Source of the DNA: Streptomyces sp. B93
GTDB taxonomy: Bacteria; Actinomycetota; Actinomycetes; Streptomycetales; Streptomycetaceae
Reading direction: 5' to 3'
Assembly: GCF_018070565.1 (NCBI RefSeq)
Contig: NZ_JAGPXL010000033.1
Location: forward strand, 1-64,000
Length of the DNA stretch: 64,000 bases
The notes beneath the pieces were generated by a model. That model was not told the origin of the DNA. It saw nothing but the letters and a program-made list of their open reading frames with translations, and made no database searches. The translations under genes and the position numbers were made by a program. Below, one piece after another: positions 33,077 through 41,455 of the stretch; position 1 is the first letter of the stretch, and the number at the start of each line of letters is the position of its first letter.

Positions 33077-33483
33077 TTGAATTCCTCCCCCGCGTCCGCG
33101 CGCGCGGCTGGGGGTCCTGGAGAGTCGAGGAATCCGCGCGCGTCCCTGTGACGCGTGTAGTCAAGTGACGACATTGGACTAGAGGTTCGGCAGAAAAGAC
33201 AGACCTTGACTTGAACAGGTCAATGGCACTATGCGGAGTCCGCTCCTCGCTCAGCGGACACCCGGCCCGTCCCGACACGCGCGCGTACGCGTCCACTTGC
33301 TGGACGCCGTGAAGACCTCATGAATCGGTGCGCCCCCCGTGCACCGGCACTGTTGGTCAGGTCACGCTTACTCATCGTTCCGCTCGGGCATGCAGCCGAT
33401 TAGAGTCGACCGGCGGAACGCCCGCAAGGGGGCGGAAAACCAGGCCGACATCCTTGTCTCACCCCCCGAGGACACCGATTGCC
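33077..33483. other. Gene-free 407-bp divergent promoter region of the M6 protease gene
   Basis: Separates the M6 protease gene (minus) from a small membrane protein gene (plus). An inverted repeat at 33206-33223, TTGAC-N8-GTCAA, lies about 130 bases before the protease start; minus-strand TTGACC there could be a -35 element or part of an operator. The TCAAGTGA motif recurs near 33161 and at the protease start. I see no coding gene and no known RNA. Confidence 0.45.
33206..33223. promoter_or_regulatory. Inverted repeat TTGAC-N8-GTCAA upstream of the M6 protease
   Basis: Arms TTGAC (33206-33210) and GTCAA (33219-33223) with a nested TTGA-ACAGG-TCAA. It is placed about 130 bases before the protease start. 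Possible operator; the regulator is unknown. Confidence 0.35.
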
Positions 33484-33762
33484 ATGCCTCGTCCGACCGC
33501 CGCACAGCTCGCCTACGGTTCGTGCACCGTGATCCTGTCGACGCTCGCCATGCTGCTGCTGTCCCAGACGAGTTCGGCCGCGGTGATCGCGGTCATCGCC
33601 GTCGCGGCCCTCGCCCTGGGACTGCTGGTCGCCCTCACCCTGCCGACGCCGAAGCGGACCGCGCCGGCCCCGGCCGCCGCACCCCGCCCGGCCGTCGTAC
33701 GGCACCGGGTGACCGCGTCGGCGACGACGGCCGAGCCGGTCCGGGAGCCCACGGCCTCCTGA
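33484..33762 (+). CDS. Small membrane protein of unknown function
   Basis: 92 residues. Two adjacent hydrophobic stretches, GSCTVILSTLAMLLLSQ and SAAVIAVIAVAALALGLLVALTL (about 12-52), form a hairpin. A low-complexity Pro/Ala/Arg tail of about 40 residues follows (PTPKRTAPAPAAAPRPAVVRHRV). I know no function. ATG 33484 has GAGGA 13 bases upstream. A bidirectional terminator separates it from the first RDD gene. Confidence 0.62.
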   Translation: MPRPTAAQLAYGSCTVILSTLAMLLLSQTSSAAVIAVIAVAALALGLLVALTLPTPKRTAPAPAAAPRPAVVRHRVTASATTAEPVREPTAS

Positions 33763-33792
33763 ACCGCGCTCAACCGGCCACCCACCCGCACA

Positions 33793-33848
33793 CGGTACGG
33801 CGGTGGGTCGGCGCCCCTTACACCGCCGGGGCGCCGACCCGCCGCCGT
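33793..33848. terminator. Large bidirectional terminator
   Basis: Arms of 23 bases (GTACGGCGG-TGGGTCGGCG-CCCC and its complement) match at 22 positions around a 10-base loop, between convergent genes. Confidence 0.85.
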
Positions 33849-33856
33849 ACGGCGTG

Positions 33857-34609
33857 TCAGCGGGCGCTGACCACCACCGTCTTGGCCGCCTTGTCGTGCA
33901 GACCCTGCTTGTAGGGCCGGTCGAAGAAGCTCCAGCCGCCCGCGACCGCCGTCCACAGACAGGCGCAGCAGAACGCGAACGGGATCCACAGCACCGCGGC
34001 CCGCATCAGCGAGGTCTGCATGGAGGGCGTGGCGCCGTTGTCGAGGTTGGCCACCCGCATGCCCAGCCACTTCTTGCCGAGCGTCTGCCCGGTCCTGCCG
34101 ATCAGGACGGTGTCGTACGCGATGTACAGGACGGCCGCGACGATCGACTGCCCGAAGGTGCTGGCCGTCTCGAACTCGTCGGTGTCCACGTTGTACTCGG
34201 CGATGCCCAGCGGCCAGGTCAGCAGCCAGACGACGACGCCGACCAGGATCATGTCGATGATCCGGGCCAGCGTGCGCCTGCCGCTGTCCGCGAGCGGCGG
34301 CATCCCGGCGAGCGGATCGGAGGGGGACGGCCCGCCGCCGTAAGGGCCACCGCCGTAAGGACCGCCGCCGTAGGGGCCGCCGCCCCCCGGGGGAGGCGGC
34401 TGGCCGCCGCCGTAGGGCGGGGGCTGGCCCCCGGGCGGTGGGGGCTGACCGCCGTGCGGGGGCGGCTCGCCGCCCGGCGGGGGCGGCTGACCGCCTCCGG
34501 CGGGGGTGTCGTACGGCGAACCCGACCCCTGGCCGGGCGGCGGGGGCTGCTTCCTGAACGGGTCGTCGTCCGGCGGCTGTCCGGAGCCGGGAGGCGGTTC
34601 GGAACTCAT
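33857..34609 (-). CDS. RDD family membrane protein with Pro/Gly-rich N-terminus
   Basis: 250 residues. Residues 1-100 are low-complexity (repeats of QPPPPGG, then three GGGPYGGGPYGGG units). The RDD domain (about 108-250) has RTLARIIDMILVGVVVWLLTW with the Arg-Asp pair, a second helix TFGQSIVAAVLYIAYDTVL, the GRTGQTLGKKWLGMRV motif and a final aromatic helix WIPFAFCCACLWTAVAGGW. RDD proteins are poorly characterised, some acting in ion or metabolite transport. It is separated by 89 bases from a second, longer RDD gene upstream on the same strand; the two C-termini are clearly paralogous (FFDRPYKQGLHDKAAKT / LFDRPWRQCWHDKAAHT). Confidence 0.85.
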   Translation of the reverse strand: MSSEPPPGSGQPPDDDPFRKQPPPPGQGSGSPYDTPAGGGQPPPPGGEPPPHGGQPPPPGGQPPPYGGGQPPPPGGGGPYGGGPYGGGPYGGGPSPSDPLAGMPPLADSGRRTLARIIDMILVGVVVWLLTWPLGIAEYNVDTDEFETASTFGQSIVAAVLYIAYDTVLIGRTGQTLGKKWLGMRVANLDNGATPSMQTSLMRAAVLWIPFAFCCACLWTAVAGGWSFFDRPYKQGLHDKAAKTVVVSAR

Positions 34610-34698
34610 GGCCCGAGTGCATCGCGAACCCCCGCGTTCCGCATCCGGCGCGCGGCCGTCCGGAGTACCGAATCATCCGGGCCGAACGACGTACCCGC

Positions 34699-36117
34699 TC
34701 ATCCCGCGACGAACGTATGCGCCGCCTTGTCGTGCCAGCACTGCCGCCAGGGCCGGTCGAACAGCCCCCACACGACGCCGATCACACCGAACACGAGCAG
34801 TCCGGGCACGCAGTACACCAGCCAGCGGCGCAGCGCCGCACCGAACGACGGGGGTTCGTGCGCCTCGATGTCCCGCACCTCGATGCCGAGCAGCTTCTTG
34901 CCCAGCGTGCGGCCCCACTTGGCGGTCGGCAGCGCCTCGAAGAGGACACCCGCGACCAGCAGCACACCGAGGACCCCGCCCAGCAGGACCGCGGTCGTGC
35001 CGTCCAGCAGCCAGACAGTGACGGTCTGCCCGGAGAGCTTGGCCTGGTCGATCTTGTCCTGGACGTGGTCGGCGGCCCGCGCGCCGAGCGGTACGGCCGC
35101 GACCGCGGTGAGACCGCCGACGACGACGGTGTCGATCAGCCGCGCGGCCAGCCGCCTGCCCACCGCCGCGGGCCGGGCCGCCGCCTGCCGCCGGGCCGCC
35201 GCCTGGAACGGGTCGTCCACCGGCGGCTTCCACGGCGCCACCGGCTGCTCCCCGGCCGGGACGCCCGCCAGCCGGTGCACCTGCTGCGCCCAGGAGGTCT
35301 GACCGCCGCCGACCCCGGAGGTGACCGGGGTGGCGGCGGGCGCGGCGGCCTGCTGCGGAACGCTCGCGGCGGCCGGGGCCGCGGGGGTGCCGGAGGACGC
35401 GCCGGACGGACCGCCGAGTTGGGAGCCGGACGGACCGCCGGGCTGAGGACCGGAAGGGCTGCCGGGCTGGGCGCCGGGCTGTCGCTGCGGACCGGCGGGG
35501 GCCGCCGCGGGCCCCGCCGCCGCACGGGCCGCCGCCGCCTTCCCCGCGCCGAAACCGGGGGACCCCTGGGCGGGCGCCGCGGACGGCGTCGCCGCGGACT
35601 GCTGTCCGGGCCGCGGCTTGACGGCCCGGAAGGTCATCGTCCCGTCGTCACCGCCGCCCGCGTCCGGCACCGGCGCGTTCCCGCCGGGCCTGCGGAACAC
35701 GAACGTGCCGTCGGTGGGGGCGGAGTCGCCGTCGGCCGCCGCGGGCGGGATGGTCGTGGTGCCGTCGGTGCGGCCGGACTCGCCGTCCGGCTGGGCCGGG
35801 GCGTGCGGCACCCGGGGGTCGGGGCGCTGGGGCGCGGCGTCCCAGGGGGCGGCCGGTTCGGGCCGGACGGGGGCGTCGGTCTCGGACGGCGCCGGGTCCT
35901 CGTCGAAGAAGTGCGGGCCGGTCTCCTCGACGGACGGCTGGGCGGGGGGCGAGCCGGGCGGCGGGGCGAGCGGTGCGCCGTCGGCGGGGGCCGGGCGGCT
36001 GGTGCCGGGCACCCAGGCGGCACCGTTCCAGTACCGGACGTATCCGGGGATGGAGGGGTCCGGGTAATACCCTTCGCGGGGCCGGTCGTCGCCGGGTGCC
36101 GGGGTTGGGGCGCTCAT
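34699..36117 (-). CDS. RDD family membrane protein with DUF2510 N-terminal motif
   Basis: 472 residues. The start has a DUF2510-like motif (EGYYPDPSIPGYVRYWNGAAWV, about 14-35). Residues 40-300 are disordered, rich in Pro/Gly/Ala. The C-terminal RDD domain (about 318-472) has RRLAARLIDTVVVGGLTAVAAV, a second helix LLDGTTAVLLGGVLGVLLVAGVLFEALP, GRTLGKKLLGIEV and LFDRPWRQCWHDKAAHTF. DUF2510 is a presumed peptide-binding or polymer-binding module found on envelope proteins. ATG 36117 starts the motif cleanly, although no strong ribosome site is visible and an in-frame upstream start is possible. Divergent from the SsgA-like gene. Confidence 0.82.
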   Translation of the reverse strand: MSAPTPAPGDDRPREGYYPDPSIPGYVRYWNGAAWVPGTSRPAPADGAPLAPPPGSPPAQPSVEETGPHFFDEDPAPSETDAPVRPEPAAPWDAAPQRPDPRVPHAPAQPDGESGRTDGTTTIPPAAADGDSAPTDGTFVFRRPGGNAPVPDAGGGDDGTMTFRAVKPRPGQQSAATPSAAPAQGSPGFGAGKAAAARAAAGPAAAPAGPQRQPGAQPGSPSGPQPGGPSGSQLGGPSGASSGTPAAPAAASVPQQAAAPAATPVTSGVGGGQTSWAQQVHRLAGVPAGEQPVAPWKPPVDDPFQAAARRQAAARPAAVGRRLAARLIDTVVVGGLTAVAAVPLGARAADHVQDKIDQAKLSGQTVTVWLLDGTTAVLLGGVLGVLLVAGVLFEALPTAKWGRTLGKKLLGIEVRDIEAHEPPSFGAALRRWLVYCVPGLLVFGVIGVVWGLFDRPWRQCWHDKAAHTFVAG

Positions 36118-36366
36118 GTCCGTCGTCCCGTATCTGCTCGGGGGTGGGTTGGGGGCCTCCACATCTACCAGAACGGCGCGGGACATACCGCCCCTCCCAC
36201 CGGACCGCCCCCTTTCGAGCGCCGTTGCGCTGCCGCGGGAGCCCGTCGGCGAGCCCGCCGAAAAAACTTTCCCCGAGCCGCGTAATGCTCGGCGCCCAGC
36301 CCCCTCTCCCTCGTACGGGTGCGCGTGAGGCGCATACGAACCCCGCAGAGAAGAGGAAGAACGGAT

Positions 36367-36777
36367 ATGCACACCGTCGTGGAACGCGAACTCGAACTCA
36401 GACTGGTCCTCTCCCCGGAGCGCGGCGTCCCGGTCCCGGCCCGGCTGGGCTACCGCACCGACGACCCCTACGCCGTCCACATCACCTTCCACATCGACTC
36501 CGACGCCCCGGTGCACTGGACGTTCGCCCGGGACCTGCTGGTGGAGGGCGTGTTCCGGCCCTGCGGCAGCGGGGACGTACGGGTGTGGCCGACGAAGTCG
36601 CGGGGGCGCAGCGTCGTACTGATGGCCCTGAGTTCACCGGACGGGGACGCCCTGCTGGAGGCGCCCATCCCGCAGGTGTCGGCCTGGCTGGAGCGGACCC
36701 TGCGGGTGGTCCCCCCGGGGACCGAGGGCGGGCAGCTCGGCATCGACGCCGCGCTCGACGAGCTGCTGGCCCGGTGA
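36367..36777 (+). CDS. ssgG: SsgA-like sporulation and cell-division protein (SALP)
   Basis: 136 residues, the normal SALP length. Family sequence: LELRLVLSPERGVPVPARLGYRTDDPYAVHITFHID, then PVHWTFARDLLVEGVFRPCGSGDVRVWP and the SPDGDALLEAPIPQVSAWLERTL end. SALPs exist only in sporulating actinomycetes and control septum placement and wall turnover during sporulation. Gene order (next to FAD oxidase, TPR protein and hpd) corresponds to ssgG of S. coelicolor as I remember it; the symbol rests on that synteny rather than on diagnostic residues. Start ATG 36367. Confidence 0.88.
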   Translation: MHTVVERELELRLVLSPERGVPVPARLGYRTDDPYAVHITFHIDSDAPVHWTFARDLLVEGVFRPCGSGDVRVWPTKSRGRSVVLMALSSPDGDALLEAPIPQVSAWLERTLRVVPPGTEGGQLGIDAALDELLAR

Positions 36778-36787
36778 ACCCACCGGG

Positions 36788-38155
36788 TCAGAAGAGCTTG
36801 CCCGGGTTGAGGATGCCCAGCGGGTCGAAGACCTGTTTGACGGCCCGCTGCATCTCCAGGCCCACCGGCCCTATCTCACGCGCCAGCCACTCCTTCTTCA
36901 GCACACCGACGCCGTGCTCGCCGGTGATGGTGCCGCCGAGTTCCAGGCCGAGGGCCATGATCTCGTCGAACGACTCCCGGGCGCGCCGCGACTCGTCGGG
37001 GTCGGCGGCGTCGAAGCAGACGGTGGGGTGGGTGTTGCCGTCCCCCGCGTGGGCGACGACGCCGATGGTGAGCTGGTACTTCCCGGCGATCCGCGCCACA
37101 CCGTCGACCAGGTCGCCGAGCCGGGAGCGGGGCACGCACACGTCGTCGATCATCGTCGTGCCCCGCACCGCCTCCAGCGCGGTCAGCGACAGCCGCCGTG
37201 CCTTCAGCAGCAGCTCGGACTCGGCGGTGTCGTCCGCCGGGACGACCTGGGTGGCGCCCGCGGCCTCGCACAGCGCGCCCACCGCGGCGAGGTCGGCGGC
37301 GGGGTCGGGGGTGTCGAAGGCGGCGAGCAGCAGCGCCTCGGTGCTCTCCGGCAGTCCCATGTGCGCCATGTCGTTGACGGCCTTGACGGTCGTACGGTCC
37401 ATCAGTTCCAGCAGGGAGGGCACGTGTCCGCCCGCCATGATCCGGCAGACGGCGTCACAGGCGGCGGCGCCGGACGCGAACTCGGCGGCCAGCACCAGCT
37501 GCCGCGGCGGCTTCGGGCGCAGCGCCAGCACCGCCCGTACGACGATGCCGAGGGAGCCCTCGGAGCCGACGAACAGCCGGGTCAGGTCGTATCCGGCGAC
37601 GCCCTTGGCGGTGCGGCGGCCGGTGGACATCAGCCGTCCGTCGGCGAGGACGACGTCGAGGCCGAGGACGTACTCGGCGGTGACGCCGTACTTCACGCAG
37701 CACAGTCCGCCGGAGGCGGTGCCGATGTTGCCGCCGATGGTGCACGTCTCCCAGCTGGAGGGGTCCGGCGGGTAGTAGAGGCCGTGCTCGCCGACGGCGC
37801 GGGAGAGGGCGGCGTTGACGACGCCCGGTTCGACGACGGCGATCCGGTCGACGGGGCTGATCTCCAGGATGCGGTCCATCCTGGTCAGGGAGAGCACCAC
37901 ACAGCCGTCGGTGGCGTTGGCCGCGCCGGACAGCCCGGTGCGGGCGCCCTGCGGGACGACCGGCACGCGCAGCTCGGTGGCGGTGCGCATGACGTGCTGG
38001 ACCTGCTCGACGGTGCGGGGCAGCACGACCACGGCCGGGGTGCCGGCCGGGCAGAAGCTGGCCATGTCGTGGGCGTAGGAGGCGGTGACGTCGGGGTCGG
38101 TCAGGACGGCCTCGGCGGGCAGACCGCCGAGCAACCGGTCGACGAGGAAGCTCAT
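36788..38155 (-). CDS. FAD-linked oxidase, D-lactate/glycolate dehydrogenase (GlcD) type
   Basis: 455 residues from ATG 38155. The FAD-binding PCMH domain (about 35-215) has VVLPRTVEQVQHVMRTA, PVVPQGARTGLSGAA, and YYPPDPSSWETCTIGGNIGTASGGLCCVKYG. The C-terminal FAD oxidase domain has GVVAHAGDGNTHPTVCFD and the final FDPLGILNPGKLF, a family hallmark. It oxidises a 2-hydroxy acid such as D-lactate or glycolate; the exact substrate is unknown. GTG 38161 is an alternative start. Neither start has a strong ribosome site. Convergent with the ssgG-type gene by 10 bases. Confidence 0.88.
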   Translation of the reverse strand: MSFLVDRLLGGLPAEAVLTDPDVTASYAHDMASFCPAGTPAVVVLPRTVEQVQHVMRTATELRVPVVPQGARTGLSGAANATDGCVVLSLTRMDRILEISPVDRIAVVEPGVVNAALSRAVGEHGLYYPPDPSSWETCTIGGNIGTASGGLCCVKYGVTAEYVLGLDVVLADGRLMSTGRRTAKGVAGYDLTRLFVGSEGSLGIVVRAVLALRPKPPRQLVLAAEFASGAAACDAVCRIMAGGHVPSLLELMDRTTVKAVNDMAHMGLPESTEALLLAAFDTPDPAADLAAVGALCEAAGATQVVPADDTAESELLLKARRLSLTALEAVRGTTMIDDVCVPRSRLGDLVDGVARIAGKYQLTIGVVAHAGDGNTHPTVCFDAADPDESRRARESFDEIMALGLELGGTITGEHGVGVLKKEWLAREIGPVGLEMQRAVKQVFDPLGILNPGKLF

Positions 38156-38243
38156 GATCACAGCGTGTCACCCGGGGCCATCGGTGTGAACCCGTCTGCG
38201 CCATCCGGCCGCCACCCGGATGTGGTCGTCGTACTGACGCACA

Positions 38244-39665
38244 GTGAGCGGCATGGACAGCGGCATGGAGAACAGAGCACGGCGGACCTGGGTGCTGGGT
38301 GGTTCGCTCGTGGGGTGCCTGGTCCTCGGCGGGACGCTGATGCTGCTGCCGCCCGAGCGGCCCACCGGCGGCCCGGCGCCCGCGCCCGGACCGGCGGCGG
38401 CGCAGGCGATGACGGCGGTCGTCGCGGGGGTCCCGGCCGCGCTGCCCGACCTCGCCGCGCTGATCGCCGAACGGGCGGAGCGGGTGCGGGCCAAGCCCCG
38501 GGACGCCCGGGCGTGGGCGGTGCTGGGTGCGGCGTACGTCGAGCAGGGCCGCCGTTCCGGGGACGCCGCCGCGAACTACCCGAAGGCCGAGGAGGCGCTG
38601 CGGACGTCGCTGAAGGTCCGGCCGCGCGGCAACGCGGAGGCGCTGGAGGGCATGGCGGCGCTGGCGAACGCCCGGCGCGACTTCCGGGCGGGGCGGACCT
38701 GGGCGCGGGCGGCCACCGAGGCGGACGGCGCGCGCTGGACGTCGTACGCGCTGCTCGTCGACGCCTGCTCCGGGCTCGGTGACCAGCAGGGGGCGGGGCG
38801 GGCGCTGGAGCGGATGCTGAAGCTGCACCCCGCGCCCGCCGCGCGGGCGCGGGCGGCGGCCGTGTACCGGGACCACGGCCGCCGGGAGGACGCGGCGGCG
38901 GCGCTGGCCGACGCGGCGGCCGGGGCGACGGAGCCCGCCGAGCGCGCGGCGTGGCTGGAGCGGGCCGGGCAGCTCGCCTTCGAGCGGGGCGATGTGGAGG
39001 CGGCGCTGCGGTACTTCCAGGAGGCGGTGCGCACCGACCCGGACCAGCGGGCCGCGCAGGCCGGGCAGGGCAGGGCGCTGGCGGCGCTGGGCCGCACCTC
39101 GGAGGCGCTGAGCGCGTACCGGATCGCGCTGGCCAAGCAGCCGCTGCCGCAGTACGCCCTCGAACTGGGCGAGCTGTACGAGTCGCTGGGGCTCGACCAC
39201 GCCGCGCGGGTGCAGTACGACCTGCTGCGGGAGCGGGTGCGGGGCGCGGCGGCGGGCGGGGTCGACGAGGACCTGGTGCTGGGGCGGTTCGAGGCCGACC
39301 ACGGGGACGAGGAGGCCGTGGAGTCGGCGGTGCGCCGGTTGCGGGCCGAGTGGCGGGCGCGGCCGAGCGCGGAGGTGGCCGACGCGCTGGGCTGGGCGCT
39401 GCACCGGGCCGGGGAGGACGAGGAGGCGCTGTGGTACGCGGCGCGGGCGATGGACCCGGAGCACGGCGGCGGGCTGCGCAGCGCGTCGTACGCCTACCAC
39501 CGGGGGATGATCGAGAAGGCGCTCGGGCTGGACGCGCCCGCGCGGCGGCACCTGCGGGAGGCGCTGCGGATCAACCCGTACTTCTCGCCGCTCGCCGTGC
39601 CGTCGGCCCGGGAGGCGCTGGAGGAGCTGGGCGAGGTCCCGGTGGACGAGGACGTGCCGGAGTGA
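38244..39665 (+). CDS. Membrane-anchored tetratricopeptide repeat protein
   Basis: 473 residues. The N-terminal segment (TWVLGGSLVGCLVLGGTLMLL, about 15-35) is a membrane anchor. The rest is helical with TPR units: AWAVLGAAYVEQGRRSGDAAANYPKAEEALRTSLKVRPRG, LEGMAALANARRDFRAGRTWARAA, LAFERGDVEAALRYFQEAVRTDPDQ and ALRINPYFSPL. Such proteins scaffold others. The partner is unknown. GTG 38244 and ATGs at 38253 and 38265 are possible starts; none has a clear ribosome site. It converges on hpd with a 33-base gap. Confidence 0.78.
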   Translation: MSGMDSGMENRARRTWVLGGSLVGCLVLGGTLMLLPPERPTGGPAPAPGPAAAQAMTAVVAGVPAALPDLAALIAERAERVRAKPRDARAWAVLGAAYVEQGRRSGDAAANYPKAEEALRTSLKVRPRGNAEALEGMAALANARRDFRAGRTWARAATEADGARWTSYALLVDACSGLGDQQGAGRALERMLKLHPAPAARARAAAVYRDHGRREDAAAALADAAAGATEPAERAAWLERAGQLAFERGDVEAALRYFQEAVRTDPDQRAAQAGQGRALAALGRTSEALSAYRIALAKQPLPQYALELGELYESLGLDHAARVQYDLLRERVRGAAAGGVDEDLVLGRFEADHGDEEAVESAVRRLRAEWRARPSAEVADALGWALHRAGEDEEALWYAARAMDPEHGGGLRSASYAYHRGMIEKALGLDAPARRHLREALRINPYFSPLAVPSAREALEELGEVPVDEDVPE

Positions 39666-39698
39666 CCCCTGGTCCGCCCGGGGGTCACTCCGGGCGGA

Positions 39699-40844
39699 TC
39701 ACAGGTTGCCGCGCTTGGCCTGCTCACGCTCGATCGCCTCGAACAGGGCCTTGAAGTTGCCCTTGCCGAAGCCCATCGAGCCATGGCGTTCGATGATCTC
39801 GAAGAACACCGTCGGACGGTCCTGGACCGGCTTGGTGAAGATCTGGAGCAGATAGCCGTCCTCGTCGCGGTCGGCGAGGATCTTCAGCTCGCGCAGGGTC
39901 TCCACGGGGACGCGGGTGTCGCCGACCCACTCGCCGAGGGTGTCGTAGTAGGAGTCCGGGGTGTCGAGGAACTGGACCCCGGCCGCGCGCATCGTCCGCA
40001 CCGTGGCGACGATGTCGTTGGTGTTGAGGGCGATGTGCTGGACGCCCGCGCCGCCGTAGAACTCCAGGTACTCGTCGATCTGGGACTTCTTCTTGGCGAT
40101 CGCGGGCTCGTTGATCGGGAACTTCACCTTCAGGGTGCCGTCGGCGACCACCTTCGACATCAGCGCGCTGTACTCGGTGGCGATGTCGTCGCCCACGAAC
40201 TCCTTCATGTTCGTGAAGCCCATGACCTTGTTGTAGAAGCCGACCCACTCGTTCATCCGGCCGAGTTCGACGTTGCCGACGCAGTGGTCGACGGCCTGGA
40301 AGGTGCGCTGGGCGGGCGGCTCGACGATCGGGTCGGCGGCGCTGTAGCCGGGCAGGTAGGGGCCGTCGTAGCCGGAGCGCTCGACGAGGGTGTGGCGGGT
40401 CTCGCCGTAGGTGGCGATCGCGGCGAGGACGACCGTGCCGTGCTCGTCCTTCAGCTCGTACGGCTCGGTCACCGAGCGGGCGCCGTGCTCGACGGCGTAC
40501 GCGTACGCGGCCCGCGCGTCCGGGACCTCGATGGCGAGGTCGACGACGCCGTCCCCGTGCTCGGCCACGTGCTGGGAGAGGAAGTGGCCCCAGGGGGTGG
40601 CGGGCTTGATGACCGAGGTGAACACGAACCGGGCGGAGCCGTTCTCCAGCACATAGCTGGCGGTCTCGCGGCTGCCGTTCTCCGGTCCGGAGTACGCGAC
40701 GAGCCGCATGCCGAAGGCGGTGGAGTAGTAGTGCGCCGCCTGCTTGGCGTTGCCCACGGCGAAGACGACCGCGTCCATTCCCTTGACCGGGAAGGGGTCG
40801 GCCTGCCGGGCGGTGTCGGGAGTGTGGTGTGTGGTCTGCGTCAT
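39699..40844 (-). CDS. hpd: 4-Hydroxyphenylpyruvate dioxygenase
   Basis: 381 residues with two glyoxalase-like halves. The iron ligands are His187 (AVDHCVGN), His270 (GVQHIALNT) and Glu349 (VFFEIIER). The C-terminal helix GMGFGKGNFKALFEAIEREQ-like (SMGFGKGNFKALFEAIEREQ) matches the gating helix of the family. It turns 4-hydroxyphenylpyruvate into homogentisate in tyrosine breakdown and in making ochronotic pigment. ATG 40844. Divergent from an Lrp/AsnC regulator that probably controls it. Confidence 0.96.
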   Translation of the reverse strand: MTQTTHHTPDTARQADPFPVKGMDAVVFAVGNAKQAAHYYSTAFGMRLVAYSGPENGSRETASYVLENGSARFVFTSVIKPATPWGHFLSQHVAEHGDGVVDLAIEVPDARAAYAYAVEHGARSVTEPYELKDEHGTVVLAAIATYGETRHTLVERSGYDGPYLPGYSAADPIVEPPAQRTFQAVDHCVGNVELGRMNEWVGFYNKVMGFTNMKEFVGDDIATEYSALMSKVVADGTLKVKFPINEPAIAKKKSQIDEYLEFYGGAGVQHIALNTNDIVATVRTMRAAGVQFLDTPDSYYDTLGEWVGDTRVPVETLRELKILADRDEDGYLLQIFTKPVQDRPTVFFEIIERHGSMGFGKGNFKALFEAIEREQAKRGNL

Positions 40845-40875
40845 AGCCGCAGCGTCTCCCCCGCCCGGCAAGGTG

Positions 40876-40889
40876 CGCAATAGTTTGCG
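40876..40889. promoter_or_regulatory. Inverted repeat in the hpd regulatory region
   Basis: CGCAA-TAGT-TTGCG, 5-bp arms with a 4-base spacer, lies 32 bases upstream of hpd, in the 125-base region shared with the Lrp/AsnC gene. Lrp-type sites are often short AT-centred inverted repeats like this. Confidence 0.5.
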
Positions 40890-40969
40890 TCTCGGCTGGA
40901 CATTCTGCTCAGCCGTACGGCGGTATGAGCGGACCTTCTGTACAGGATGACCACCCGGAGGTGTGCGTC

Positions 40970-41449
40970 ATGGCGATCGATCAACTGGACGGGCGGATCA
41001 TCGTGCTGCTCGCGCGGGAGCCACGCATCGGGGTGCTGGAGATGTCCCGGCGGCTCGGCGTGGCACGCGGGACGGCGCAGGCCCGCCTGGACCGGCTTCA
41101 GTCGAACGGAGTCATCCGCGGATTCGGCCCCGAGGTGGACCCGGCGGCCCTCGGCTACCCGGTCACCGCCTTCGCCACGCTCCAGATCCGACAGGGCCAA
41201 GGGGCCGACGTACGGGCGCACTTGGCGACCGTTCCCGAGGTGCTGGAACTGCACACGACGACCGGCACCGGGGACATGCTGTGCCGTCTGGTGGCCCGCT
41301 CCAACGCCGATCTTCAACGGGTGATCGACCGGGTTGTCGGCTTTGATGGCATCGTCCGGGCTTCCACCGCCATCGTCATGGAGAACCCCGTTCCACTGCG
41401 GATCATCCCGCTGGTGGAGCAGGCGGCGGAGGAGCCGGAGAGGACCTGA
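40970..41449 (+). CDS. hpdR: Lrp/AsnC family regulator, probably of tyrosine catabolism
   Basis: 159 residues. The N-terminal HTH (LDGRIIVLLAREPRIGVLEMSRRLGVARGTAQARLDRLQSNGVI, about 6-50) is followed by a RAM-type ligand-binding domain (TAFATLQIRQGQGADVRAHL, then GTGDMLCRLVARSNADLQRVI). GGAGG nine bases upstream picks ATG 40970 over ATG 40925. Divergence from hpd, with one inverted repeat between them, makes it the likely regulator; an AsnC-type regulator of the same position is called HpdR in S. coelicolor, as I recall. The 13-bp tandem repeats begin six bases past its stop codon. Confidence 0.86.
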   Translation: MAIDQLDGRIIVLLAREPRIGVLEMSRRLGVARGTAQARLDRLQSNGVIRGFGPEVDPAALGYPVTAFATLQIRQGQGADVRAHLATVPEVLELHTTTGTGDMLCRLVARSNADLQRVIDRVVGFDGIVRASTAIVMENPVPLRIIPLVEQAAEEPERT

Positions 41450-41455
41450 CCGTCA

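Noticed and set aside
30869..33151. A 760-codon open frame opposite the M6 protease
   Set aside because: Antisense to a protein with an intact HEYGH motif; composition is Val/Arg/Gly-rich with no domain.
37455..39551. A 698-codon minus-strand open frame
   Set aside because: It overlaps the FAD oxidase in another frame and is antisense to the TPR protein; no family seen.
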